Below, piece by piece: positions 34,492 through 44,756 of a DNA stretch of 64,000 nt. Under the pieces are notes generated by a model. That model had not been told where the DNA came from. It saw nothing but the letters and a program-made list of their open reading frames with translations, and made no database searches. The stretch is from assembly GCF_036711975.1 (NCBI RefSeq), contig NC_091976.1:14880001-14944000 (forward strand), written 5' to 3'. Numbering within the stretch: position 1 is the first letter of the stretch; each line of letters opens with the position of its first letter. The stretch comes from Onthophagus taurus. Lineage: Eukaryota; Arthropoda; Insecta; Coleoptera; Scarabaeidae. The translations under genes were made by a program, and so were the position numbers.

Positions 34492-37225
34492 CAGTGGTCT
34501 TCAAACTATTTTGAGGCGCGGAACCCCTTTACAGTTATATATATTTCAACGGAACCCTTAAGAAAAAATTAATATCAAATTATTACTTATGTGAATTTTA
34601 GAATGTTAAACAAGTAAATTGGTAAAAAATACATATTTTCATTGTTCATTATTATAAAAGTACAAAAATAAAACACAAATGCAAAATTAAAAGAAAATTA
34701 GATTGCATGCGCTAATGGCTGGGGTGAGCCTGTTTGCCCTTGCATAATATATTCAAATCTGGTAAAATATTTGTTATTTGTAGACGCATCTCATTTTCTG
34801 CATCGAGCCTATTGCTGTATTTTGTTGTCGTTGCTACCTATGTATATTGAAAATGAATGTTCGCATAAATAGGTAGAAACGAAAGGCAGTAATCTAAGAG
34901 CGATTAGAATGCTCTTGTTGATATTTCTGGATATTCTGCGTACAATTTTATCCAAAATTCTAGTAAACCTTTTCTGTCAAATGCACATTTCAAAACTGAA
35001 TCCGTTGATATATCTATTAATTATTGTTCTCTTTCTTTCAACATTAAATTCCCAGATTTATTGTAATATTGAAATGGATCTTTAATCCATTCATACGATT
35101 CTGTTGTTTCTGGGAAGTATATTCGTATTGTCCGTTTTAATTGAATAATATGTTCCTCAATCAGTTGTCGAACTTCATTATTTATGACTAATTCATTTTC
35201 GATTAGAAAACTGTTTAACATTTGGAAACATTGCACGTTATTTGATTTAACGTAAGATTCCCATAAATCTAATTTCAGTAGTAATGAATTGATTTTATCA
35301 TGCATTTTAATAATGTTGATATTAATTCCTTGAAGTGATTTATTGTATTCATTTAAAACAGAGAATATATCTGCCAAATAGCATACGGTTTGTAACCATA
35401 TTTCACAAATCAATTTTGCTGCATATTTGTGATTATGTTCATTTAAAAATAATCTGACTTCATCTTTCAACTCTACAAACCGAGTTAAAATTTTACCACG
35501 TGAAAGCCAGCGTACTTCTGCATGCAATAACAAAGTTTTATGCGTACTAGATAGCCCCTCACATAGCAAAGCAAATAATCTGGAATTTAGTTCCTTCTTT
35601 ATAAAATTTATAATTTGCACTGTTTCTTCCAACGTATCTTTGAGTTTTTACGAGATACGTCTTACCGCTAATTGATGCCTATGAAGACAACAATGGGAAT
35701 GTTTAATATGAGGAGCTAGTTGAATAATTCGCGATATTGCTCCTTTTTCGCGACCTAATAAGGATTTTGCTCCATCAGTACAAATATGCGCGCATAAATT
35801 CCAACTTATTTTATGTTTTTCCATGTACAAATTAATCAGTTTAAAAATTTCTTCTCCAGTCATCCTTCCTACGAAGGGTTTACAGAAGAGCATATCTTCT
35901 TGCACTGAAGAATTAAAAACATAGCGTACCAGTACAATTAACACAGCTAATCCTGCAACATCTGTGGTTTCATCCAACTGCAATGCAAAAGGATGGTTCG
36001 ACGTTTTCATACGATTTATTAAATCATTTTCACAAAATAATGCCATTTCTTCAATTCGTCTTGCAATTGTGGTGTCCGATAATGGAATGCTGTTCACTTC
36101 TTCCAGATAAGTCCCTCCAAATGTGCAAGATATTACATCCTTAATGCAGGGTTTTATTAATTTTTCGGTAATTGTGTAAGCCTCTAATGCGGAATGAAGC
36201 TTCAAGTGATTTCGCGTTATCAGAGAGCAGACATTTACAAAATGTCTTTGTTTTCTTCTTCAATTCATCATTTTTACGTTTGAAATATTCAACACTTTTG
36301 TTGCAAAGATTTGCATGGTTCGTTTCAAGGTGACGCTTTAATTTTGCCGGATTCAAACTGCTGTTACATATTAACTTTTCACATACTACACAAAGGCCAT
36401 TCGGTTCATTTGCATCTCCTACCCAGGTAAATCCAAATTGTAAATAATTTTCATCATATTTTCGCGTCTTTATACCTTCAGATATTTTAATTTTCTTTGT
36501 TATAGGTACTTCGATGGGTACTTCTTGAACTTCATCTAACAATGTAGTGTCATTTACATTACTTGCAGATGTTGAAGGACTTTCAGTAGTACGTTTTAAC
36601 GTTCCCGTTTTTAACCAAAAATCCATCTGCAAAGGGATTGCAAATATTTAAAAATATACTCCTTACAACCAATTAGGAGATGAAGTTTTATACGAAAATG
36701 ATTTACTATATTTTTTTCAACTATGTAAATTTACATTTACATGGATAAAAGGCAAAAATTATTTTTCGAATAAAAATTTGAAATAGAAAATTTTAAATAT
36801 TAGAAAACACTTACCTTTGCTTTGGCAATATAGTTCATATAACAATAACCAAAAAACGTATTCATACACAAAAGAGTACGTCAAAATAAATGCAATAGTG
36901 CCTGTATCGCCTTACAGTCTTTACACTACTGCGGCTACTGCAGCTACAAGCTACAACTTGCAAACGTGAGACAGTGATCCGCTGACTCCAACGATTGTGA
37001 CGTAACATTTACAGCGCGAAATTTTAAAATTATAAGCACGGTTTCATTTTTATAACTATCCATCTTTATGAAAAATATTGAATTTTTAAAATTAGTATAC
37101 TTATTGAATAAGTAGGGGTTGACTTATTGACTTATATAAAGAAATATTTGGGCATGGCCTACGGAACCCTAGGGGATGGCCCACGGAACCCCAGGGTTCC
37201 GCGGAACCTAGTTTGAATACCGCTG
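34492..37225. mobile_element. Full-length hAT element with 8-bp target duplication
   Basis: The left end CAGTGGTCTTCAAACTATTT and the reversed right end CAGCGGTATTCAAACTAGGT are imperfect TIRs sharing GCGGAACCCC/GCGGAACCCT motifs. TTCTATAG flanks both ends exactly (34484-34491 and 37226-37233). The 2734-bp element carries one minus-strand transposase gene with few lesions. It interrupts the 5' region of the piggyBac element. Confidence 0.92.
34730..36626 (-). pseudogene. hAT transposase (ZBED5/SCAND3-like) with few lesions
   Basis: Starts at ATG 36626 (MDFWLKTG). The BED zinc finger is CVVCEKLICNSS...LKRHLETNH (about residues 80-105). After a one-base shift near 36200 the frame continues with LEAYTITEKLIKP, LDETTDVAGLAVLIVLVRYV, DMLFCKP, TGEEIFKLINLYM and the ICTDGAKSLLG block. 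It then runs through CCLHRHQLAV to an in-frame TAA (35648-35650), then LKDTLEETVQIINFIKKELN and VRWLSRGKIL. A second in-frame TAA is at 35021-35023, and a C-terminal dimerisation-like region (LPFVSTYLCEHSFS) follows. These motifs match the hAT family domesticated in vertebrates as ZBED5/SCAND3-type proteins. Two stops and at least one shift make it non-functional, but decay is light. Confidence 0.9.
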
Positions 37226-37468
37226 TTCTATAGTAACTAGTAGTACACGGGCTTCGGAGGCCCGGTTTATGCAAATACGGGGTGCTAATGGAAACGATTT
37301 TTTTTTCGATTGCTAATTACACTTGAATGTTTTTGAATCAAGTGTGTATTGAATAAAGACGTGTTTAGAACATATCTAAATGCTCAAGCCGACTGAAATT
37401 ATTTTAAGAAAATTATGAGTAACTAAAATCTCGCCGGGCCTGAGAGGCCCGGTTTATGCATCCTAGGG

Positions 37469-38668
37469 AGGTCCATGTAGGCAGCCCCCCGACATACCCA
37501 AAAATAAAAAAAATTTATGCTAAAGTATTGTACTAGTTTTGTACCCTAATGTACCTCCAACGAAAAGTTTTGTACCCCTACGGTTTTTAAACTATAACGT
37601 TTTTTGTGATGGGGGGCTGCCTACATGTCAGCCCCCCACATTTTTTGATAAAAACGAACCTTTTAGTACACTAAAATATTGTACTAGTTTTGTACCTTAA
37701 TGTATCTGTGAAAAAAAGTTTTGTACTTCAACGGTTTCCGAGAAACAACCCCTTTTATAAGGCGGGGGCTGGCAGATAGTTACATTGTGACGATTTAACA
37801 TACAAACTTCCCAGTTTCTGTGCGTTATAGTACTGTACTAGTTTTGTACCTTAATGTACTGGTGAAAAAAAGTTTTGTACCCCAACGGTTTCCGAGAAAC
37901 AACCCCTTTTATAAGGCGGGGGCTGGCTGAAAGTTACATTCTGGCAATTTAACTTACAAACTTGCCATTTTCTGTGCGTTATAGTATTGTACTAGTTTTG
38001 TATCTTAATGTACCGGTAAAAAAAAAGTTTTGTATCCCAACGGTTTCCGAGAAACAACCCCTTTTATAAGGCGGTGACTGTAATAGATTCAACGTTGTAG
38101 TGTTCTTTTTATTCATGAATGGCTTTTTCAAGAAATCTAAACAGGGGAATACCAGCCATTAAATGTTAACTTCGTACAGAAAACATAAAAAAATAGTTTC
38201 TACACAGTACATTTATTCCATCAAAATATGTATTAATAATTACTATAAAATATTGAATAATTAAGAAAATTTAATTTGTTGTCGATACCTATCTCTACAA
38301 TAAAATTCTATAACTTACAGAAAATGGCAAGTTTATAAGTTAAATCGCCAGAATGTAATTTTGTGCCAGCCCCTGCCTTATAAAAGGGGTTGTTTCTCGG
38401 AAACCGTTGGGGTACAAAACTTTTTTTCACCGGTACATTAAGGTACAAAACTAGTACAATATTTTAGTGTACTAAAAGGTTCGTTTTTGACAAAAAATGT
38501 CGGGGGCTGACATGTAGACAGCCCCCATCACAAAAAACTTTATAGTTTAAAAACCGTAGGGGTACAAAAGTTTTCGTTGGTGATACATTAGGGTACAAAA
38601 CTAGTACAATACGTTAGCATAAAGATTTTTTATTTTTGAGTATGTCGGGGGGCTGTCTACATGGACCT
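37469..38668. mobile_element. Foldback-like element, 1200 bp, TIRs with internal tandem repeats
   Basis: Begins AGGTCCATGTAGGCAGCCCC and ends with its near complement. ATCCTAGGG flanks both sides exactly (37460-37468 and 38669-38677), a 9-bp target duplication. The left arm contains three tandem ~155-bp modules (each with GTACTAGTTTTGTAC, GTTTCCGAGAAACAACCCC and TTATAAGGCGG). The right arm has one. The unpaired centre is about 38080-38335. No coding capacity. Architecture and duplication length match Foldback elements and their Mutator-like relatives. Confidence 0.88.
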
Positions 38669-38677
38669 ATCCTAGGG

Positions 38678-39299
38678 ATAAGATGTAACGAAAGTTTTAG
38701 TAGAAGGGTTAATAAATGTATTGAAGTGGGTGGGGAAATATTTGAACATTTATTATAAATTTTATACTTGTTGATTAATAGTATAGTTTAATCATTTTTT
38801 TAATAAATAAACAATATTTAGAACTATTTGAATAAAAAAATTATTTGGATTTTATCTACAAAAGATGTTTCGCCGTCGTACTGGTAAAACCACACGGTAA
38901 TTTTTTTAAAATTACATATTTTAGTTTTATCCATAGATTCAGATTTTACCTTGAAAATAAGGTCAAGATCAAAAAATTTTATCGTCATATGGTTTCCCCC
39001 TTCGCACAGAACAGCTTTCATTTGGTTCATTTTTATGTAAAATGAACCGTTTTCGAGATAATCGCTTGTCTCACGTTAAATGAACCAGCCGGTATAATCA
39101 CAAAAATTCTACGTATATTCAAAAATATTGTCTCAAATATGAAGAGATTTTCAAATATGGTTGGGTTAATGACTTTGGACTGCAAATTACGAACATTTCA
39201 TCAAGATATCTTAAGAGTTCGATTTTTAACGATGTTTTAATGACTATCGAAGAAAATTGATGAATTAAAAAAATGTTCATCTCAACAACTATAAGGTAT
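38678..39299. other. Intergenic, containing a satellite copy
   Basis: After the piggyBac terminus at 38708 comes AT-rich sequence with a small hairpin (GGTTCATTTT/AAAATGAACC near 39023-39047). A single satellite unit follows at 39090-39260. No gene. Confidence 0.5.
39090..39260. repeat. Dispersed copy of the ~190-bp satellite unit
   Basis: Shares ATAATCACAAAAATTCT, TTTGGACTGCAAATTACGAA and TATCTTAAGAGTTCGATTTT followed by ACTATCGAAGAAAATTGATG with the array at 31326-31778. Confidence 0.75.
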
Positions 39300-39414
39300 G
39301 TTAATTAATTATCGTACCCAACGTCATCTTTGCAAGTATGCAACCAATATCACAGTATTGCTATTGCAATACGCGATTTGCGTATTTGGTTGCATGGTAC
39401 GATAATTAATTAAC
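39300..39414. mobile_element. Palindromic MITE, copy 2 (internally deleted)
   Basis: Same GTTAATTAATTATCGTA ends and GCAAGTATGCAACCAATATC arm as the copy at 30398-30552. The right arm lacks about 40 bp. It lies directly beyond a satellite unit. Confidence 0.75.
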
Positions 39415-39710
39415 ACAGTATATATGTTATGTAAAGACGGATACCTCGATTGAATATAGGAGACTTTAGCTAATATTCTCCCGTTTTCTGCACAAAACGA
39501 GTAAAGTATACGTCACTAATAAATCCAATTTTTTATCAAAGGAAAACGTTGTTGGTCTTATTCAACAAGTAATACGATTTATACATTAAAAATTTAAATA
39601 CATATAAATTAACTTGCCTAAAGTAGATTCAATCATCGCTACGTTTTAAATGAAAGAGTAAGAAAACGTTTCTAAACTAAACGATGCGATTTCTTTATTT
39701 ATCTTTTTCA

Positions 39711-39751
39711 GTACAACATGTTTCGGCTAACAAGTAGCCTTCTTCAGGTAC
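39711..39751 (-). ncRNA. Hammerhead-like hairpin, copy B
   Basis: The minus strand reads GTAC-CTGAAGA-A-GGCTA-cttgt-TAGCC-GAA-ACATGT-T-GTAC. Helix II is five perfect pairs, helix III would be the self-complementary ACATGT, and GTAC/GTAC can form helix I. The core differs from the classical hammerhead (CUGANGA...GAA) only by one extra base before helix II. Confidence 0.5.
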
Positions 39752-40860
39752 AACTAAAATTAAAATTAAATAGTTGGTAAAAAATTTGATGCAAAAAACG
39801 GAATAGTTACCGTCAATGTGGTACACATATGAGTAATCATATAAATTATTTCTTTTTTACTTTCTCTTCCTAGTAAATAAGTAAGTAGATTTTATCGTCA
39901 ATGATATTTGTTTTTTTGGTTTATGTCAGCTGGGTAAATAAGAAGATCTCGAAATAAATAAATAATTGTTAATGTCGTTGAAAGAGGGGAGCAACCTATG
40001 GCTTTAGAAGTAGTCGTAAACGGTATACGCAGACTCCGACGCTATTATCGCACGTAAATATTTGCTTAATTAATTGAAAGCAAATGGTATCGGACCTTGG
40101 AACGGTTGGGTGCCGGCTTCGGGATCAATACAATTGAAAAAGAAACCGGCTCCTTTAAGGCTCACGATCCAAACAACACACCCAGACCTCTCTCCAAATC
40201 GTGTTCTCAACGTTAAACCAACTAAATGCATTACGTTTTATCGGAACGAGATTAGCTTTAAATACCGAACGAAGAACGAAACAAAAAGAATGTATACGAT
40301 TTTTATGGAAACAATTTCAATTGAAATAAAGGCACTTTTTATTTCATTATTTTTTTTAATGATATGAGATATTGTTTTTAAGCATAAAAAAAGGCAATTT
40401 TAAATCACTAAAGTTTTTGGTAAAAACAATGATTTGATTGCGAAATTTGAATTGGTTGAAAATGTTACCTTGTGAAATTTAGAGTTAGGTTTGGTTGGGT
40501 GAGACGTCCGCCACCACCAATGAATTATTAGATGGCTTAAGCGATACAGTCCGGGTTGGTAGAGTAATGGGCCAGATTTGCATGTAATTCTCGTCGCGGC
40601 GACCGCCACCACCGCCGCCGCCGGTTTTAATTGCACCCCCGTTGGTAGGAACGCGACAAACTGCTTGACCGGAAACGGTCTCCGTCCCCCGGTTTAGGAA
40701 ACACGCCACTCACGTGACCGAAACTATCAAAACATCTTTAAAGGTAACTTTCGAAACTTCTTTTGTTCTTAATCTCAAAGAAACATGACTTTAACTTCTA
40801 TTTAAGTAAATTATAATTTTGTATTTAAATAATTATAAATATTGTAAAAAAATATTAAAA
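39752..40860. other. No gene; CpG-rich part at about 40480-40730
   Basis: AT-rich sequence, then a short CpG- and GCC-repeat-rich block (CGCCACCACCGCCGCCGCC near 40600). Frames here lack motifs. Confidence 0.4.
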
Positions 40861-40867
40861 TTGTACA

Positions 40868-40873
40868 TTTATT
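40868..40873 (-). terminator. Polyadenylation signal AATAAA
   Basis: AATAAA on the minus strand about 16-21 bases after the TGA of the secreted-peptide gene. The 3' UTR would be very short. Confidence 0.5.
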
Positions 40874-40888
40874 TTTAATTTTATTTTA

Positions 40889-41182
40889 TCACCAATGCTC
40901 AATCCATTTAACTAGTGGGCCTCTGGCAGGTCCTAAATATGATCCATAAGTTGGTGCTAAAAATCGAAATCCAAATACAGCTGTTAAACCTTTTTGAAGT
41001 TTGCTTTTTACTTTTTCTCCTTTTGGACTACAACAAAATTATAATTATTAATTAAAATAAAAAAATAAATTAGTTTCGTCTTACCCAAATATGATCTCCC
41101 AGTTGGAGGCATTTGGAGGGGCCATAAGTATATGTAGTAATATTACAGGTAGAATCAAGCCTAAAATTAGTTTTAAGTTCAT
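40889..41182 (-). CDS. Two-exon gene for a 78-residue secreted cationic peptide
   Basis: Exon 1 runs 41182-41085, intron 41084-41028 (57 bp, GTAAGA...TTTTGTTGTAG) and exon 2 41027-40889 (TGA). The split codon is Gly33. The joined frame starts MNLKLILGLILPVILLH, a hydrophobic signal peptide probably cleaved after about residue 25 (PPNA). The mature part of about 53 residues has no Cys, eight Lys/Arg against three Glu, many Gly and aromatic residues (FGFRFLAP, TYGSYLGPARGP) and ends KWIEHW. A TATA box and initiator sit upstream, and AATAAA about 20 nt after the stop. Every element of a small insect gene is present, with no lesions and no repeat ends. I do not recognise the family. A secreted antimicrobial-like or signalling peptide is a possibility only. 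Confidence 0.8.
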
Positions 41183-41204
41183 CTTAACATTACTAGTGCT
41201 TAAC

Positions 41205-41238
41205 TGGTTGAAATTTGCATTCAACGAAGTCTTATATA
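41205..41238 (-). promoter_or_regulatory. TATA box and initiator of the secreted-peptide gene
   Basis: On the minus strand TATATAAG (41238-41231) lies 33 bases before the A of AACCAGTT (41205), the expected spacing from TATA to initiator. This would give a 5' UTR of about 23 bases. ATGCAAAT (an octamer) lies between them, perhaps by chance. Confidence 0.65.
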
Positions 41239-41239
41239 G

Positions 41240-41979
41240 TAATATTTAACACTAATTCAAAAAGTATTTTAACGTTTCCGCCGTAACTTCCTTGCGATTT
41301 CACGTTACTTAATCAACTTTATTAATAAAATGTTTAACGCACCAAAAATTTTAAAACTTTGTTATCGGCATGTGTTCCTGTTGTGTTGCTGACTTAGCTA
41401 TTGCTCACTCCTTAATATTTTTAAAATCCCTCAAATATTTTTAATTTTTTTCTTTTCCACTGGAATTTTAAGTACTTTGTGAAGAGAATTACGCAACAAC
41501 GTGACAATTTCCATTAACGGTGTTGGAGGCCGATTACGTTGATACAATGGTTCGCGAAACTAAACCCCGGGCTCAAACTGCAGACGGCTCCCGACCGTTT
41601 TATCTCTGATTTGCAGCCGACGCCGGGCGTCCGTTGCGTGAAATTGAGACTGAACAAGTGCACTGCCGCGTGCTAATTGATGTCTATTGCCTGCTACACA
41701 TTGTTCCTGTATACTATAACGTGAGAGCAAAAGCCACTATATGTTTCACATCGTCATCAACGTATTATGTCAAAATATAATGTATCCAAATACCGATAAG
41801 AAGAATGGAAACTGTAATGCATATTTTAAAGTCATATTGAATTGAGTGAACAAGTGCACGGACGTGTACTAATTGGTGTCTGTTGAGTGGTGCACATGGT
41901 TCGTGTACAGTGTACACGATAAACTGAGTGCAAAAGCTAATTCTATGTTACTCATCTTCATCAATCATATTTTAAAATC
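41240..41979. other. Intergenic, no gene
   Basis: Moderately CpG-rich at 41500-41700. The segment GAACAAGTGCAC...GTGCTAATTGATGTCT (41653-41690) is repeated imperfectly at 41850-41885, a diverged tandem duplication of about 195 bp. Confidence 0.45.
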
Positions 41980-44100
41980 AAATTGACTTTATTGTATAAG
42001 TTTTCAATTATTAGTGTTAGTTTTTGTGGTACCATTAGTTGTTCTAGATACATCCATATAATATTACGGTTAACCGTGTCAAAAGCTACTTTTAGGTCCA
42101 AGAATAATCGGTATAGCTCATTTCCTTTCGTTGATATTTCGGATTATATGTATTTTATCGTTCGTTTGTTTGGTTGCTCTATATGCTGCTTGTTCATCTT
42201 CTAGTTTATTTTCCACTACTCTTCTTAACCTTTTTTCTATTATCTTTGTTTATAACTTGTAACTTGTAGATGATAGGCATACGGCTCTGTAATTTTCACA
42301 GTTCGAGTAGTTTCCTTTTTTACGTATTAGTAAGATGATATTATCTTCCCAGTCTTTTGGGATTGTTTCCGACTCCCATGCGGTTTTATACAGGTTGTAT
42401 CTAAATTGATACGAAAGATTTTAAGGGATGATTTTTCAACGAAAATTAAGGGGGGTCTTTCATATAATTTTTTGGTCAAAACCACTTCTCCTCCAAGTTA
42501 CAGCCCTCTAAAATTAGGGAAAAAATAGTTTTTCTTTAATAAATCAACTATGGAAGAATTTGGAAGGATGAAATTTGGCAGATACCTGTTGCTAATAAAA
42601 TGACACTTTCTAACGATTTTTATTACCCGAAAATGTTATTACAAGGGGCTGAAATGATCAACTCCTATAATACGTTGCATCAGAACTTTTTAATGCGTCT
42701 ATGTTTTTCTATTTAAAAATGATTTAAATAGAGGGATTCAATACGCAACTTTTTTGTCTCTTGATATTTTCTTTTAAAATTGTTAGTTTAATCACAACAA
42801 AATAAACTAATTCACAGACTCAAGTGAATTAATTCAGAGATTGGTTATTGTTAGTCAAAGAAATGAAGTTATGTCAAATTGATCTCAGCATTATTTTATT
42901 TTTTGTGATCAAATTAACAATTTGTTAGATGTAAAATATCAAGAGATAAGAAAGTTGCAGATTTTTCCCTTAGCTTTAGAGGGCTATATAACTAGGAGGA
43001 GAAGTGGTTTTGACCAAAAAGTTATATGAAAGACCCCCTTAATTTTCGCTGAAAAATCACCCCTTAAAATCTTTCGCATCAATTTAGATACAGCCTGTAT
43101 ATACTTAGAAGCCACTCCTTCCCTTATATTATTATTAATATTCCCAAATATTGTATCATCTCCGAGTATATCTTGTCTTTGCCGCAAGCCTTGTCTGTTT
43201 TCATCTTCACCATTGCCTCTCCTAATTCTTCCATTGTTATCTCTTCAGTTGCTATGTCTGTAGTGTCTTCCCTTATCTCATCTTCTCCTCCACCTCCATT
43301 GTTTATGTTCGTTTTCCATCCTTCAACTTTTCTGCATAAAATTCCGCCCATATGTCCAGAATTTCCTTTGTAGTTGTTTTTATGTCGTTGTTCTTATCTT
43401 TGAAGGATTTTATTTGTTTCTTTTGATCTCCCTTCAGTTTTCTTATTTGATTCCAGAATTTCTTGTTATTCGATTCGTATGTTGCACTTAAACTTGTTCC
43501 GAACTCTTCCCAACATGTCTTTTTCGCCTCCCTTACCATATTTTTAGCTACATCTCTCTTCGTTCTATAGTTTACTCTATCCTCATCCGAATTCGTTCTT
43601 ATGTATCTCTTTCATGACTTTCTTTTTCTTGATTGCCTGTCGGACCTCTTCATTCCACCAGTGTGTGCTCTTTGTCTGATTATTATATTTTCTCATGCCA
43701 CACACCTCCATAGCTTTATTTCACATTATCTCTTTAAAAATTCTCTACCATTCTTCCAGTGTTAAATTCTCTGTTTGTTCTAGTTTTTGAAATTCGTTGT
43801 TTGTTTTTTCTTGGTATTTTAGCCTTTCTTCCTCCAGCCTTAGTTTATTTTCGTGTAGGTTTTCATCTCTTCTCTTTCAATTTCTATATTATTAATAGTT
43901 GTCATGACTAGTCTATGGTTGGTTTCCATTTCTGCTTCTGCTTCTGTCTTTACCTCCTGGACTCTGTTTTGGAGATTCCGGGTGTATGTGATGTAGTCAA
44001 TAATGCTCTTAGCATTCCTTTCTTCAGCTATAAACGTATATTTATCTTGTCTCCTCTGACTTCACATAGTGTTTCCAATCAATAAGTCGTTTATTTCAGA
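41980..44100 (-). mobile_element. Degraded non-LTR retrotransposon split by a TA-flanked MITE
   Basis: Minus strand, in order: an endonuclease C-terminal remnant (IDYI-like, ETNHRL-like) near 44000-43900. A linker follows (TLEEWWRIFKEIM, WWNEEVRQAIKKKK, then KKFWNQIRKLKGDQKK and ILDIWAEFYAEKLKD, 43539-43303). RT starts with ITMEELGEAMVKMKTDKACG and SEMIQYLG (to 43150). Beyond the 707-bp MITE it continues YKTAWESETIPKDWEDNII, KKGNYSNCENYRAVCL and IIEKRLRRVVENKLEDEQAA (42390-42150). The RT stops before its catalytic box near 41980. RTE-like by motif style. Stops and shifts throughout. Confidence 0.75.
42391..43097. mobile_element. MITE with ~115-bp TIRs, TA target duplication
   Basis: CAGGTTGTATCTAAATTGAT at the left and its complement (CAGGCTGTATCTAAATTGAT) at the right. 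The arms run through GACCCCC and TCATATAA motifs to about 115 bp. TA flanks both sides (42389-42390 and 43098-43099). The LINE reading frame resumes across it. No transposase. Confidence 0.88.
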
Positions 44101-44756
44101 AAATTCCAGCATTCTTTACCCATTCCTATTAATTAATTGGATAAATAATTGCATTAATATGAGCTAATTGAATTTGACCTATTACATTCTATGTACAAGT
44201 CACTCTGGTTAATTGGTTTCTAATTAAGTTATCGTAAAAAAATCCTGTTAGAAGAAACAATACACTAGTTTGGGTACTTACTATTCTTTTACGTATATAG
44301 GATGTTTCCGTAAGTCGTGGCATAACTTTAATCACAAATACTAGAGTGAAAATGATGACGATTCGTGTACAAATTTTTGATCTAAACTCATAAATGGCTA
44401 AGATATGGGCCTTCAAAGTTAAGAAATTTTCAAACATTTTCTTAAATAATTTCAATATGGTTTGTCTTGCAAAGACTAAATTTGGCAAATGGTGCAATTT
44501 TATCACAAGAAATCGTTTAAGATCACTATTGGAAATATCGAACCTCGGGATCAATAATATATTATTTCCCTAAAACTTTTTTATTATGTCATAAACCATT
44601 AAATTTTTCTAAGACAAACGATATTGAAAATATTAAAAAAAATGTTTAAAAATTTCTTAGCCATTTATGGGTTTAGTTTAGACCAAAAATTTTTACACAT
44701 AGCTATTTAAATGTAAAGATGAAATTATATTTGTTCTTCAGGATCTATGCTACATA

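Larger units (their letters stand above)
32785..38708 (-). mobile_element. piggyBac element, left end missing, carrying nested hAT and Foldback-like insertions
   Basis: The transposase pseudogene (32785-34262, minus) is followed upstream by the 5' end region, interrupted by the hAT at 34492-37225 and the 1200-bp element at 37469-38668. It ends GTAGAAGGG next to TTAA at 38709-38712, as expected for a piggyBac terminus (GGG-TTAA). Subterminal GGCCCGGTTTATGCA occurs at about 37260-37280 and 37448-37462. The opposite terminus was not found. It appears lost at the LINE junction near 32785. Confidence 0.65.

Noticed and set aside
38824..39045. Overlapping frames on both strands
   Set aside because: Opposite-strand frames of equal length with low-complexity composition and no motif.
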